DNA from: Fodinicurvata fenggangensis DSM 21160
GTDB taxonomy: Bacteria > Pseudomonadota > Alphaproteobacteria > Kiloniellales > DSM-21159
Assembly: GCF_000686045.1 (NCBI RefSeq)
Contig: NZ_JMLV01000003.1
Location: forward strand, 292,977 to 356,976
Direction of reading: 5' to 3'
DNA length: 64,000 nucleotides
The notes below the pieces were generated by a model. That model did no database searches. It was not told the DNA's origin and worked only from the letters and a program-made list of their open reading frames with translations. The position numbers and the translations under genes are program-made. Shown piece by piece: positions 50,357 through 60,320 of the stretch (the first letter of the stretch is position 1; every line of letters starts with the position of its first letter).

Positions 50357-52489
50357 TTACAGCTGACCCAGGGTGCGGATCTTGGCCTTGGGGTGAATTT
50401 CGTTCTGCGACAGCACCGAGGTGGCCGGCCGCACGCGCTCGACGATCGAGCGCACATAGGGCCGCACTCTGGGCGAAGTCAACAGCGCCGGGGTCTCGCC
50501 CTGCATGGCGAAGCGCTCGAAGGTCTTGCGCATGTCGGCGATGAACTCCTGCAGTTGCGAGGGCGGCATGGAGAGCTGGCTTTCATCGTTGTCACCGGTC
50601 AGGGATTCGGCAAAGGCCTGTTCCCAATCGGGCGACAGGGTCACCAGCGGAATCACACCGTCGGGATTGGCGTTGTCGCTCGAGATCTGGCGGGCCAGAC
50701 GGGCGCGCACATGTTCGGTAATGGCTGTGACCGCCCGGGTGTAGCCGGTGGCCTCGGAGATGCCCTCGAGGATGGCCGGCAGGTCGCGGATGGAGATGCG
50801 CTCGGCCAGCAGGTTCTGCAGCACGCGTTGGATGCCGCCCACCGAGATCTGCGCCGGCACCAGGTCCGAGACCAGTTTCTGATCGGGCAGGTCCAGGTTG
50901 TCCAGCAGCTTCTGGGTTTCGGCATGCGACAGCAGGTCCGAGGTGTTGTCCTTTATGATCTCGGTCATGTGCGTGGTGATTACCGTCTGGGGATCGACCA
51001 CGGTATAGCCGCGGAACAGGGCCTCCTCACGCTGGCCCGGATCCACCCACATGGCCGGCAGCCCGAAGGTCGGCTCACGCGTTTCCTCGCCAGCCAAGGG
51101 GATGGATTCACCCTTGGGATCCATGATCAGCAGCATGTTGGGGCGCAGGTCGCCGCGGCCCACCTCGACCTCCTTCAGCTTGATCGTATAGGTGTTGGCG
51201 GGCAGCTGCAGGTTATCCTGGATGCGGACCGATGGCAGGATGAAACCCAGTTCCTGCGCCAGCTGCCGGCGCAGGGCCTTGATCTGTTCCGTCAGCTTGG
51301 AACCGCCCTCGTTGGACAACAGCGGCAGCAGGCCGTAGCCCAGTTCCAGGCGGATCTGGTCCATGGCCAAGCTGTTGCTGATGGGCTCCTCGGCCACCGG
51401 GACGTTGTCCGCGGCCTGGCTTTCCTCATCCACGGCCTGCTGGGCGATACGCTCCTGCTTGCGTGTGGTCATCCAGGCGGCCGTACCGGTCAGCGCGGAC
51501 AGCAGCACGAAGGGCAGGAAGGGAATGCCGGGCAGCAGGGCCAGCGCCAGTGTCAGGAAAGAGGACAGCCCCAGGGCCTTGGGATATCCACTTAACTGGC
51601 CGAAGATCGCCTTGTCGGCACTTTCGGTCGAGGCGACCTTGGAAATCAGCAGACCGGCGGCTGTCGAGACGATCAGGGCCGGGATCTGTGTAACCAGGCC
51701 ATCGCCCACGGTCAGTACGGTATAGCTTTCCGCTGCTTCCCCGAAGCTCAGATCCATCTGCGCCACGCCGATGATGATGCCGCCGATCACGTTGATGAAG
51801 GTGATCAGCAGGCCAGCAATGGCATCGCCGCGCACGAACTTTGCGGCACCGTCCATGGCGCCGAAGAAGTTGCTTTCGTTCTCCAGTTCCTTGCGGCGGT
51901 CGCGGGCCTGATTCTCGTCGATCAGGCCCGAGGAAAGGTCGGCGTCGATGGCCATCTGCTTGCCGGGCATGGCGTCCAGCGAGAAGCGGGCTGAAACCTC
52001 GGCAATACGGCCCGAACCCTTGGTGATCACCACGAAGTTCACGATGATCAGGATGGCAAAGACGATGATGCCGATTACGAAGTTGCCGCTCATCACGAAG
52101 TTGCCGAAGGCCTGGATGACCTGTCCGGCGGCGTCGGTGCCCTCGTGTCCGTGCGCCAGGATCAGGCGCGTGGATGCCAGGTTCAGCGACAGGCGCAGCA
52201 TGGTGGCGATCAGCAGGACCGTTGGGAAGGACGAGAATTCCAGGGCCTTGCCGATGAACAGCGCGGTCATCAGGATCAGGACCGAATAGGTCATCGAGAT
52301 CGCAAGAGAGATGTCCAGCATCCAGCTGGGCAGGGGCAGGATCAGCACCACCAGGATGCAGACCACTCCCATCGCCAGGGCAATCTCGCCACGGCGGACC
52401 GTGTCGTTGATGCGTTGCCACAGGCCGGCGGCATTGAAGCCGCCCGGCGGCTGTCCGCCTGTGCTCTTGGTCTCCGTGTTATCCGACAC
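50357..52489 (-). CDS. flhA: Flagellar export gate protein FlhA
   Basis: A 710-residue protein with about eight N-terminal membrane helices and a large cytosolic domain. The FHIPEP region is represented by ARFSLDAMPGKQMAIDADLS, and the C-terminal domain ends in PKAKIRTLG. It forms the nonameric export gate that receives chaperone-substrate complexes. Confidence 0.96.
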   Translation of the reverse strand: MSDNTETKSTGGQPPGGFNAAGLWQRINDTVRRGEIALAMGVVCILVVLILPLPSWMLDISLAISMTYSVLILMTALFIGKALEFSSFPTVLLIATMLRLSLNLASTRLILAHGHEGTDAAGQVIQAFGNFVMSGNFVIGIIVFAILIIVNFVVITKGSGRIAEVSARFSLDAMPGKQMAIDADLSSGLIDENQARDRRKELENESNFFGAMDGAAKFVRGDAIAGLLITFINVIGGIIIGVAQMDLSFGEAAESYTVLTVGDGLVTQIPALIVSTAAGLLISKVASTESADKAIFGQLSGYPKALGLSSFLTLALALLPGIPFLPFVLLSALTGTAAWMTTRKQERIAQQAVDEESQAADNVPVAEEPISNSLAMDQIRLELGYGLLPLLSNEGGSKLTEQIKALRRQLAQELGFILPSVRIQDNLQLPANTYTIKLKEVEVGRGDLRPNMLLIMDPKGESIPLAGEETREPTFGLPAMWVDPGQREEALFRGYTVVDPQTVITTHMTEIIKDNTSDLLSHAETQKLLDNLDLPDQKLVSDLVPAQISVGGIQRVLQNLLAERISIRDLPAILEGISEATGYTRAVTAITEHVRARLARQISSDNANPDGVIPLVTLSPDWEQAFAESLTGDNDESQLSMPPSQLQEFIADMRKTFERFAMQGETPALLTSPRVRPYVRSIVERVRPATSVLSQNEIHPKAKIRTLGQL

Positions 52490-52545
52490 CTTGCGTGATC
52501 CCGTCCTGCCCGTTGCCCGTTATTGCGTTACTGTTCTGTGCCGTT

Positions 52546-53958
52546 TCAGAAAGAGGTTCGTGCTTCTGCGTCACGGGGCAGGGGAACCTGGATGCCATCC
52601 TCGTTGTACTGCTTCAGTTTGTTGCGCAGGGTCCGGATCGAAATGCCGAGAATGTTGGCGGCATGGGTCCGGTTGCCCAGGCAATGCTGCAGCGTGTCGA
52701 TGATCAGGTCGCGTTCCACCTCGGCTACGGTCATGCCGACCAGTGTGGATGCGTCCTCCTGGCTGCCATTGTTGGCATTTGCCGCGGAAGCTGCGTTCTG
52801 GTGAGCAGAGTCGGCCTGTGGAGCAGGCGCTGTCGGCTGGCTGTCCCGCAGCTGGGTCGGTCCGCCGGTCAAGAGGATTGCATCCGGCGTGATAACGCCG
52901 TCGCTGGCCAGCAGGACCGCGCGATGCATGGTGTTTTCCAGTTCACGAACGTTGCCGCGCCAGCCGTGGTTCTTCAGCATGGCCACAGCCTCCTCGTTCA
53001 TGGTGGGAAGGTCGACACCGTTGGCCTGGGCGTATTTCTGAACGAAGTGTTCGGACAGCGGCGCAATATCCTCCTGCCGGTCGCGCAGGGGGGGCAGTTC
53101 CAGGTTCACCACGTTCAGGCGGTAATAGAGGTCTTCGCGGAAATCACCCTTGCGCACGGCCTCTTCCATGTCGCGGTTCGAAGTCGCAAGCAGGCGTATA
53201 TTCACCTTTACCGGCTGGGAGCTGCCCACACGGTCGATCTCGCGTTCCTGGATCGCGCGCAGCAGCTTGGCTTGCAGGCGCGGGTGCATCTCGGTCACCT
53301 CGTCCAGCAGAAGCGTGCCGTTGTTGGCCTCCTCGAACTTGCCAATGCGCCGGGCCACTGCGCCGGTGAAGGCGCCTTTCTCGTGTCCGAACAGCTCGCT
53401 TTCCAGCAGGTTCTCGGGGATGGCCGCGCAGTTGACGGAGACAAAGCTGTTGGCGGCACGCTTGGACTTGGAGTGGATGTAGCGCGCCATGACCTCCTTG
53501 CCGGTGCCGGATTCTCCGGTGATCAGCACGCTGGCCTCGGATCCGGCCACCTGGTCGGCCAGCTTCAGCGCCTTGGCCATGACGGGATCGCGGTAGATGA
53601 AACTGGTGGTCTCCTCGGTGACGGCGGCCAGAACGGCGGCAATCATTTCCGGGTCCGGCGGCAGCGGGACGAATTCCTTGGCGCCGGCCTTGATGGCGGC
53701 GGCGGCCTGCTGGGCCGAGGCCTTGATGCCGCAGGCCACGACGGTCACAGAGATGCGCTCCTGCTCCAGGGCGGCGACCAGGCGGCTGATGTCATGGGTG
53801 ATGTCGACCATCACCAGATCGGCGCCCTTGCCGGCGCGCAGGCTGTCCAGCGCGCTTTCCACCGAATCCACCTGCGTCACCTTGGCTCCGCGGTCCAGGG
53901 CGATCTTCCCGGCCGTGGCGATATGCCCATTCATGGCACCGATGATTAACAGCCGCAT
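52546..53958 (-). CDS. flbD: Sigma-54-dependent flagellar activator FlbD
   Basis: A 470-residue activator. The N-terminal receiver is degenerate (VMVDITHDISRL in place of a standard phospho-site), as in Caulobacter FlbD. The AAA+ domain has Walker A GESGTGKE and the sigma-54 contact GAFTGA. A Fis-type helix-turn-helix ends the protein (NRTHAANILGISIRTLRNKL, 20 shown). It should act at sigma-54 promoters such as the one before fliK in this window. Confidence 0.94.
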   Translation of the reverse strand: MRLLIIGAMNGHIATAGKIALDRGAKVTQVDSVESALDSLRAGKGADLVMVDITHDISRLVAALEQERISVTVVACGIKASAQQAAAAIKAGAKEFVPLPPDPEMIAAVLAAVTEETTSFIYRDPVMAKALKLADQVAGSEASVLITGESGTGKEVMARYIHSKSKRAANSFVSVNCAAIPENLLESELFGHEKGAFTGAVARRIGKFEEANNGTLLLDEVTEMHPRLQAKLLRAIQEREIDRVGSSQPVKVNIRLLATSNRDMEEAVRKGDFREDLYYRLNVVNLELPPLRDRQEDIAPLSEHFVQKYAQANGVDLPTMNEEAVAMLKNHGWRGNVRELENTMHRAVLLASDGVITPDAILLTGGPTQLRDSQPTAPAPQADSAHQNAASAANANNGSQEDASTLVGMTVAEVERDLIIDTLQHCLGNRTHAANILGISIRTLRNKLKQYNEDGIQVPLPRDAEARTSF

Positions 53959-53994
53959 TGTCTTGTCTCCGTTCTCTTTCAGTATCCGCCGGGC

Positions 53995-54834
53995 TCAGTC
54001 GAAGTAGCTGACGCGCTCGGAGGGGGGCAGGATGGAATTGAGAGCAACTTCCAGGCGCCGTGGGTTTTCCTGGCGTCCGATGGAAACCGTGCCCAGGGCA
54101 TAGATCTGGTTGACCTGCGCCTCCACGTCGGCATTGCGTTCCAGCTTGCTGGCCAGTGGCGTGAAGACCATGTTGGCCAGCACGGCGCCGTAGAAGGTGG
54201 TCAGCAAGGCCACGGCCATGGCTGGTCCGATGGTGCTGGGATCCTCCAGCCGGCCCAGCATCTGGACCAGGCCGATCAGAGTGCCGATCAGGCCCATGGC
54301 CGGTGCGACTTCGCCGGCACGGCGCAGGATGCCTGCGGACTTCATGTGGCGGTTCATGGTGGCGTGCACCTCGCGCTCCAGGATGCGGGCAACATCGTCG
54401 GGGGGAATGCCGTCCACCACCAGGGAAACCGCTTTCTGCAGGAAGGGCTGGTTGCGCAGGTTCTGCAGGTGCTTCTGCAGTTCCAGGACGCTGCCCTGCT
54501 TGCGGGCCACGTCGGCCAGGCCCAGGATCTGGGTGGCCGCGTCCGAGGGTTGCTGCTGGCGGTAGATGATAGCGCGCATCATGATGCTCTGGGCGCGGAT
54601 CACCTCGCGCACCGTATAGGATATGCTGGTCACCATGAAGGTGCCGCCCAGCACGATCAGCATGGCGGGGATGTCCACGAACGAGCCCAGCGAGCCGCCC
54701 AGGATCATCGCCGAGGTGATCAGGATGAAGCCGCCGGCCACACCCAGGATCGTGGCAAAATCCAGGGTCATGCCGCCCTCAATTGCTTTGGGCGGGGCTG
54801 CCGCGCCTTGTCCTGCCGCACTTGCGTTGGCCAT
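53995..54834 (-). CDS. motA: Flagellar stator protein MotA
   Basis: A 279-residue membrane protein with four helices and the MotA/TolQ/ExbB domain. The motor-contacting cytoplasmic loop and the conserved VAPAMGLIGTLIGLVQML helix are visible. It forms the ion channel of the stator with MotB; motB is not in the window. It lies between fliN and flbD. Confidence 0.92.
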   Translation of the reverse strand: MANASAAGQGAAAPPKAIEGGMTLDFATILGVAGGFILITSAMILGGSLGSFVDIPAMLIVLGGTFMVTSISYTVREVIRAQSIMMRAIIYRQQQPSDAATQILGLADVARKQGSVLELQKHLQNLRNQPFLQKAVSLVVDGIPPDDVARILEREVHATMNRHMKSAGILRRAGEVAPAMGLIGTLIGLVQMLGRLEDPSTIGPAMAVALLTTFYGAVLANMVFTPLASKLERNADVEAQVNQIYALGTVSIGRQENPRRLEVALNSILPPSERVSYFD

Positions 54835-54869
54835 TCATCCTGCTCCCGGACTGCGTTCTGCCTGAAGGC

Positions 54870-55226
54870 TCAGGACGAACGGTCAGACTTGATGATCTCT
54901 GTCATGGTTACGCCCAGGCGGTCTTCCATGACCACGACTTCGCCGCGAGCCACCAGGCGGTTGTTGACGTAGATCTCGATGGCTTCGCCCACCTTGCGGT
55001 CCAGCTCCACGACGGCGCCGCGGCCCAGTTTCAGCAACTGGCTGACCTGCATATTGGCCTTGCCGAGTACGGCCGAGACCTGGACCGGGATGTCATATAC
55101 GGCCTCCAGATCCTGGGCACTGGCGGGAGCCTGGCGATGATCTTCCATCATCTGGTGCTCTTCGCCGGTATTCACCGCCTGCTCGTTGTCCATGTCCTCG
55201 AGATCGAAGTTCTCTTTCTGGGCCAT
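54870..55226 (-). CDS. fliN: Flagellar motor switch protein FliN
   Basis: A 118-residue protein with an acidic N terminus and a C-terminal SpoA (FliMN_C) domain: VYDIPVQVSAVLGKANMQVS, then VELDRKVGEAIEIYVNNRL. It forms the C ring with FliG and FliM. It starts three bases after fliH. Confidence 0.95.
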   Translation of the reverse strand: MAQKENFDLEDMDNEQAVNTGEEHQMMEDHRQAPASAQDLEAVYDIPVQVSAVLGKANMQVSQLLKLGRGAVVELDRKVGEAIEIYVNNRLVARGEVVVMEDRLGVTMTEIIKSDRSS

Positions 55227-55229
55227 CGT

Positions 55230-56141
55230 TCAGTTCCTTTCCTCTGCGAAGTCCTGCTCCGCATCCTGGGGGTGGCTGTCATCCTGGCTGTCGTCCGCGG
55301 GGGCCAGGGTCTCCCCGGTTGATGGAATATCCGCCTCTGCCGGTTGCGACCCGCTCTCGGGAGCGCCTTCCGCCGGCTGCGCCTCATTCTGTGCTGTATC
55401 GGTGACGTCTTCCTGTTCGCCGGTCGGGACGGGGCCAGCGTCGGTTTCGGGGGCAGCCTCGGTTTCCGGGGCCGGGGCGGCTTCCGCCTGCGGCACCAGG
55501 GTGTGCTCGATCAGCTTGCCGATCTCCTGCCAGGCGCGTTCGCTGTCGCGCTCGACACCGCCGTCGGCCCACTCGATCCGGATGTCGCCGGGGCGGACCT
55601 CCTGGTCGGCCAGCAGGACAGTCTTGCCCTCATAGCCGCTCTCGTCCTTGATCTGCTCCATCTGGCCGCGCAGGGCGTCAAGCTGGCTGTCATGCACCCG
55701 GATCACGACCCGTGGTTCCTCCATCAGGCGCGTCAGGCTGTCTTCCAGAAGACCGCGCACCTCCTGGTCGCCGTGGCGTTCCACCAGGCGCGGAAAGAGT
55801 TTCTGGATCACCAGGATGCCGGAACGCACGGCATCGGTGCGGGCGCGCTCCAACGACTGCTCGATCCGGGGCTCCAGGGCGCCAAGCTGACGGCTCAACT
55901 GCTCCAGTGTTTCCGTCAGGCGCTGTTCCTCTTCCCGGGCCTGTTCGGCCAAAGCCTGTTCCCGCCCGGCTTCCAGTCCGGCCTGATAGGCGTCCCGCCG
56001 GGCATCGGCCAGTTCCTCCTCGCTGTGCTGCGGCGGGGGCGGGACTTCTTCCTGTTCGACGACGTCCTCGACGGCCGGCGTCTCGGGCTGGGCCGGGGCG
56101 TCGAAGCTGTTATCGAACAGGAATTTGCGTACCGCTGTCAT
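55230..56141 (-). CDS. fliH: Flagellar export regulator FliH
   Basis: A 303-residue protein placed between fliG and fliN. A coiled coil (about 45-120) is followed by the FliH/YscL domain (LVIQKLFPRLVERHGDQEV; VVIRVHDSQLDALRG) and a long acidic Pro/Glu/Ala tail that is unusual for FliH. ATG at 56141 gives the natural start MTAVRKFLFDNSF. It binds FliI and regulates its ATPase. Confidence 0.9.
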   Translation of the reverse strand: MTAVRKFLFDNSFDAPAQPETPAVEDVVEQEEVPPPPQHSEEELADARRDAYQAGLEAGREQALAEQAREEEQRLTETLEQLSRQLGALEPRIEQSLERARTDAVRSGILVIQKLFPRLVERHGDQEVRGLLEDSLTRLMEEPRVVIRVHDSQLDALRGQMEQIKDESGYEGKTVLLADQEVRPGDIRIEWADGGVERDSERAWQEIGKLIEHTLVPQAEAAPAPETEAAPETDAGPVPTGEQEDVTDTAQNEAQPAEGAPESGSQPAEADIPSTGETLAPADDSQDDSHPQDAEQDFAEERN

Positions 56142-56163
56142 GGCTGTAATCCCCGGCCGGTTC

Positions 56164-57186
56164 TCAATAGACCAACTCGTCTTCGCCTTTGCTGTCGGCA
56201 ATGACGATTTCACCCTTGGCGGCCAGGTCCTTGGCCGCCTGCACGATGTAAAGCTGGGCCTCGTCCACCTCGCGCAGGCGAACCGGCCCCATGGCCTGCA
56301 TGTCCTCGCGCATGATCTTGGCCGCGCGTTCGGACATGTTTTCGAAGAACAGGTTGCGCACGCTTTCCGAGCCACCCTTCAGCGCGGTCGCCAGGCGGTC
56401 CTTCTCGATGCTGCGCAGCAAGGTCTGGATACCGCCGGAGTCCAGCTTGACCAGGTCCTCGAAGGTGAACATGAGCGAGCGGATCTTCTCGGCGGCTTCG
56501 CGGTTGCGCTCCTCCAGGGACGAGAGGAAACGGGTTTCCATGTTGCGGTCCAGGCAGTTGAAGATCTCTGCCATCATCTCGTGCGAATCACGTCGGCTGG
56601 CGCGCGCCAGGTTGGTCATGAACTCGTTGCGCAGCGTCTTTTCCACGTCCTCCAGAACTTCCTTCTGCACCGCTTCCATGCGCAGCATCCGCATGACGAC
56701 TTCCATCGAGAAGGGTTCGGGCAGGTTGGCGAGCACGCGCGCGGCCTGTTCGGGCTTCACCTTGGACATCACCACGGCGACGGTCTGCGGGTATTCGTTC
56801 TTCAGGTAATTGGCCAGGACCTGCTCGTTCACGTTGCCCAGCTTGTCCCACATGGTGCGGCCGGCGGGACCACGGATATCCTCCATGATCGCGTCGACCT
56901 TTTCCTTGTCCATCACCTTGGACAACAGGCGCTCGGTACTCTCGAAGTTGCCCACCAGGGTGCTGGAGCCCGAAAGCTGTCCGGTGAATTCGTTGAAGAC
57001 CTTCTCGACCACGGGGGCGCTGACCGTGCCCAGATTGGCCATGGTCTGCGAGACCTCGCGGATCTCGTCGTCCTCCATCAGCGAGAAGACCTTGGTTGCA
57101 TGCTCCTCGCCCAGGGCGATCAGCAGCAGGGCAGCCTTCTCGGAACCGCTGAGTGTCGAAAAATCCTCGCGTATGCGCCTGGCCAT
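56164..57186 (-). CDS. fliG: Flagellar motor switch protein FliG
   Basis: A 340-residue C-ring protein. Markers: [20 protein letters not shown] at the N terminus, the [15 protein letters not shown] middle domain, and the charged C-terminal torque helix ([20 protein letters not shown], 20 shown). It links the rotor MS ring (FliF) to the stator. Confidence 0.95.
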   Translation of the reverse strand: MARRIREDFSTLSGSEKAALLLIALGEEHATKVFSLMEDDEIREVSQTMANLGTVSAPVVEKVFNEFTGQLSGSSTLVGNFESTERLLSKVMDKEKVDAIMEDIRGPAGRTMWDKLGNVNEQVLANYLKNEYPQTVAVVMSKVKPEQAARVLANLPEPFSMEVVMRMLRMEAVQKEVLEDVEKTLRNEFMTNLARASRRDSHEMMAEIFNCLDRNMETRFLSSLEERNREAAEKIRSLMFTFEDLVKLDSGGIQTLLRSIEKDRLATALKGGSESVRNLFFENMSERAAKIMREDMQAMGPVRLREVDEAQLYIVQAAKDLAAKGEIVIADSKGEDELVY

Positions 57187-57232
57187 ATCTCCGTCCTCGT
57201 ACCTTCTGCCCCGTTTCCCGGCGTTGCGTGCC

Positions 57233-58921
57233 CTAGCGTTCCTGGTAGACCCAGTTGCGGATGATCCCCAGGGTCTCCTGCGGATGCTTGTCCACCAGGT
57301 CGCTGACCTTGCGGATGGTCGAGGCTTTGATCTGGCCCTCCACCTGGCTCATGTTCATCATCATCTCGTCTTCTTCCTCGGACGACTGCTGGCTCGGCAC
57401 CGGCAGGTTGCTGTCCGGGGGAGCGGCCAGCAGGTTCGGGTCCTGCATGCCGCCCGGTCCGGTCAGGGCGGCGTGCTGCTGTCCGCCAGCCAGGGCCGGT
57501 GTACCTTGCATGCCGCCGCCACTGCCGCCTTCGGGGGCGAGCAGGCGCATCACCAGTGGGCGCACGATCAGCAACAGGACCAGCACCGCGATTACGCCCA
57601 GCACCAGGACCTCAGCGATCTTCATCAGCTGGCCGCGTTCCATGCCCAGCAGGCTGTCGCTTTCCACACCGCCGGCCGGCATGACATCGGCAAAGGGCAT
57701 GCTGGCGATCTCGAAGCTGTCGCCGCGTTCCGGGTCGAAGCCCACGGCCGAACGGGCAAGCGCCGCGAGTCGGTCCAGTTCTTCCTGGCTGCGCGCTTCG
57801 CTGACCGTTTCGCCGTCGGCATTGGTGGTCTGTACATCGTTGACCAGTACCGCGAGGGACAGGCGCTCCACATCGCCGCCTTCCTGCACGTGGGTGCGCG
57901 TCGTGCGGCTGATCTCGTAGTTGGTGGTTTCCTCGGTCCGGTTGGACATGCTGCTGGAGCCGGCCTGTTCCTGACCCCCCAGGTCCGCGTCCGGCAGATT
58001 GTTGCCGACGGTCACGGCATCCTCGCCGCCCTCGTTGTCCTGCATCTGCTCCTCGACCGTCTGGGTCGAGCGCACGACCTGCCCGTCCGGATCGTAAATT
58101 TCCGAGTTCTCGGTGATGCGGTCGTAGTTCATGTCGGCCGCCACTTCGACCCGCACGTTGCCAATGCCCACCGAGCGTTCCAGGAGCTGTTGCACCGATT
58201 GCGCCAGGCGGTTTTCCATGGACAGGCGGCGTTCCTCGGCCGAGTTGGCCAGGGCGCCCGCGCCGTCATCGTCGGTGGTGCTGGCCAGAAGGTTGCCCTT
58301 GCTGTCGATCACGGAAACGCTGCCCGCATCCATGCGCGGGATGGCCGATGCGACCAGCTGCTGGATCGAGCGGACCTGCTCCTTGCCCAGCCAGCCATTG
58401 CCCTCCAGCGCCAGGACGATGGAGGCCTTGGCCTCGTTGCGATCGCGGCTGAACAGCTCTCGCTGGGGCAGGACCAGGTGGACGCGCGCGCTGTCCACCT
58501 TGCCGATGGTCTGGATGGTCCGCGCCAGCTCGCCTTCCAGGGCGCGCACATGATTGATGTTCTGCACGAAGTTGCTGGTGCCCAGGCTTTCGCCCTCGTC
58601 GAAGATCTCATAGCCCATGGAACCGCCGTTGGGCAGGCCCTGCTCGGCCATGGCCAGGCGCATGCGGGCCACGTCGCTGGCGGGCACGCTGACGCTGCTG
58701 CCGTCGGCGCTCAGCTGATAGGGCACGCCCTGGGCGTCCAGCTCGCTGACGATCTGGCTGCTGTCCTGGGACTGCAGGTCGTTGTACAGCAGTTCCATGT
58801 CCGGCTGGGACATGCGCCCGATCAGGTAGACGAAGAATGCCAGCAGGGCCGCGGCAACGCCGCCCAGTACGGCCAGGCGGGCCGGCCCCAGTCGTTTCAA
58901 GGTGTCGAGAAAGGTGTTCAC
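57233..58921 (-). CDS. fliF: Flagellar MS-ring protein FliF
   Basis: A 562-residue protein with two membrane helices (about 15-35 and 435-455) and a large periplasmic region with ring-building motifs ([34 protein letters not shown]). The C-terminal tail binds FliG. The start is GTG at 58921. It heads the long leftward operon fliF-fliG-fliH-fliN-motA-flbD-flhA-flhF-flhG. Confidence 0.95.
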   Translation of the reverse strand: MNTFLDTLKRLGPARLAVLGGVAAALLAFFVYLIGRMSQPDMELLYNDLQSQDSSQIVSELDAQGVPYQLSADGSSVSVPASDVARMRLAMAEQGLPNGGSMGYEIFDEGESLGTSNFVQNINHVRALEGELARTIQTIGKVDSARVHLVLPQRELFSRDRNEAKASIVLALEGNGWLGKEQVRSIQQLVASAIPRMDAGSVSVIDSKGNLLASTTDDDGAGALANSAEERRLSMENRLAQSVQQLLERSVGIGNVRVEVAADMNYDRITENSEIYDPDGQVVRSTQTVEEQMQDNEGGEDAVTVGNNLPDADLGGQEQAGSSSMSNRTEETTNYEISRTTRTHVQEGGDVERLSLAVLVNDVQTTNADGETVSEARSQEELDRLAALARSAVGFDPERGDSFEIASMPFADVMPAGGVESDSLLGMERGQLMKIAEVLVLGVIAVLVLLLIVRPLVMRLLAPEGGSGGGMQGTPALAGGQQHAALTGPGGMQDPNLLAAPPDSNLPVPSQQSSEEEDEMMMNMSQVEGQIKASTIRKVSDLVDKHPQETLGIIRNWVYQER

Positions 58922-59002
58922 GCGCAGTTATCCCCTCTGCCATGGCACGGGTCTGCGCCCACCGGGCCGACCCTGTCACAAGGGCACGCTAGGCGGTTTG
59001 GG

Positions 59003-59017
59003 TAAACAGCAGGTTAA
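59003..59017 (-). promoter_or_regulatory. Candidate CtrA site before fliF
   Basis: The minus strand reads TTAA-CCTGCTG-TTTA-CC, one base off the TTAA-N7-TTAA core. It lies about 80-95 bases before the fliF start. fliF is a CtrA target in Caulobacter. Confidence 0.45.
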
Positions 59018-59093
59018 CGCCAGGAAATTTTTGCCCACCGGGATGCTTCAGACGGCGTCTGTGCCTTTCACGCCAAGCCAAGACAATTCCACG

Positions 59094-59123
59094 AAAAAGG
59101 GCGGCCGCATCTGGCGACCGCCC
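59094..59123 (-). terminator. Terminator after sciP
   Basis: On the minus strand GGGCGGTCGC pairs with GCGGCCGCCC (one mismatch) around a five-base loop and is followed by TTTTT. It lies 33 bases beyond the sciP stop. Confidence 0.8.
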
Positions 59124-59156
59124 CTGGTTCTTGTGGATCGTCCCGAAGCGGAACAA

Positions 59157-59477
59157 TCAGGCTGGGTAGGGGACGGGGTCCTGTCCTACGCTCTCTTCTT
59201 CCTGTCGGCGATAGTCCTGGAGGCGTGTAATGCGCAGGCCGTACAGGCCATGTTCATCAATCAGTTTTTGCCAGGACATGAACTCCTCAAGGGTCAGCGT
59301 GTACATTTCGCAGGCTTCCTCAAGGGTGATCAGGCCGGCCCGCACGCCGGCCACCACCTCGGCCTTGCGCCGGATGACCCAGCGCTTGGTGTTCCGGGGA
59401 GGGAGGTCCTCGATGGTAAGCGGCTGGCCCAAGGGCCCGATGACGCTGGACGGCCTACCTGGTCGTTCTGACTGCAT
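59157..59477 (-). CDS. sciP: CtrA inhibitory protein SciP (DUF1153)
   Basis: A 106-residue helix-turn-helix protein. LTIEDLPPRNTKRWVIRRKA and the segment around EFMSWQKLIDEHGLYGLR are the SciP/DUF1153 core. In Caulobacter it binds CtrA on DNA and blocks transcription in swarmer cells. It has its own terminator and sits between fliF and flgD, close to the genes it would restrain. Confidence 0.93.
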   Translation of the reverse strand: MQSERPGRPSSVIGPLGQPLTIEDLPPRNTKRWVIRRKAEVVAGVRAGLITLEEACEMYTLTLEEFMSWQKLIDEHGLYGLRITRLQDYRRQEEESVGQDPVPYPA

Positions 59478-59595
59478 CCGGTTGTCCTCTTCTTCTTAAT
59501 CCAGACGAGAAACGCAGCCTAGCTTCGGGGGTCTTTAAAATTTCCTAATGCGCCATTGGATTCTTTGAAGAATGACCGGTCTGGGTTGACGGGGA

Positions 59596-60306
59596 TCATC
59601 CTTGCCCGGAGGGGGCACTGGGAATGTCGTGCACCTTCTTGATCAGGGACATGCCGATTTCCGCATCGCCGATCTTCAGGATGGCCTTGCCGTCCTGGGT
59701 CTCGATGCCGTCCACCCGGCCGATGGTCGAGGTGGTGGAGGGCACGGGCTGCTCGTCGCCGTCCTGGGCCATGATGGCATAGGAATAGGTGCCGGGCGGC
59801 AGCTGGTTGCCCCCGTTGTCCAGGCCATCCCAGACGAATTCGTGGCGTCCGGCCGAGGTATCCCCCTCGATGGTGCGCACGATGCGGCCGCTGGCGTCCT
59901 GGATTCGGATGTCCGCGCTTTCGGCCGACTTGCTCAGGTTATAGGCGCCGAGCGCCATGCCGTTATCAAGCTGCAGCTTGTCACCGTCGGCCTCCACATG
60001 CTTGCCGATCATGTTCACGGCCGCGCCCATCTGGTTATAGCCCTGCAGGTCGATCAGCTTTTCCAGGCTCTTGTTGGACGAGATCTGCTGTTCCACCCCG
60101 GCGAAGCCCACCAGTTGCTGGGTGAACTCCTCGGTTTTCATGGGCTCCAGGGGATCCTGGTTCTGCATCTGGGTGGTCAGCATCATCAGGAAGTTGTCGA
60201 AGGTCTCGTCCAGGTCCTCGCCGCCGAAGCGCGAGCCACTGGTCTCGTTGCCGCTGCCTTGACTGCCTTGCGCGGCCTGGCTGTTCATCAGGCTTGCGAT
60301 ATCCAT
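59596..60306 (-). CDS. flgD: Flagellar hook-cap protein FlgD
   Basis: A 236-residue protein that caps the growing hook. The N-terminal signature is FLMMLTTQMQNQDPLEPMKT followed by EFTQQLVGFAGVEQQ; the C-terminal part is a FlgD Ig-like domain (GRHEFVWDGLDNGGNQLPPG). It follows fliK with a 14-base gap and should share its sigma-54 promoter. Confidence 0.95.
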   Translation of the reverse strand: MDIASLMNSQAAQGSQGSGNETSGSRFGGEDLDETFDNFLMMLTTQMQNQDPLEPMKTEEFTQQLVGFAGVEQQISSNKSLEKLIDLQGYNQMGAAVNMIGKHVEADGDKLQLDNGMALGAYNLSKSAESADIRIQDASGRIVRTIEGDTSAGRHEFVWDGLDNGGNQLPPGTYSYAIMAQDGDEQPVPSTTSTIGRVDGIETQDGKAILKIGDAEIGMSLIKKVHDIPSAPSGQG

Positions 60307-60320
60307 GGTCTTCAGTTCCT

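Noticed and set aside
49379..51595. Long open frame (738 codons) on the plus strand opposite flhF and flhA
   Set aside because: It covers two well-conserved genes on the other strand, and the translation is low-complexity Gly/Gln/His-rich text with no motif.
56810..59005. Long open frame (731 codons) opposite fliG and fliF
   Set aside because: Same reason: shadow of strongly biased third-position GC in fliF and fliG.
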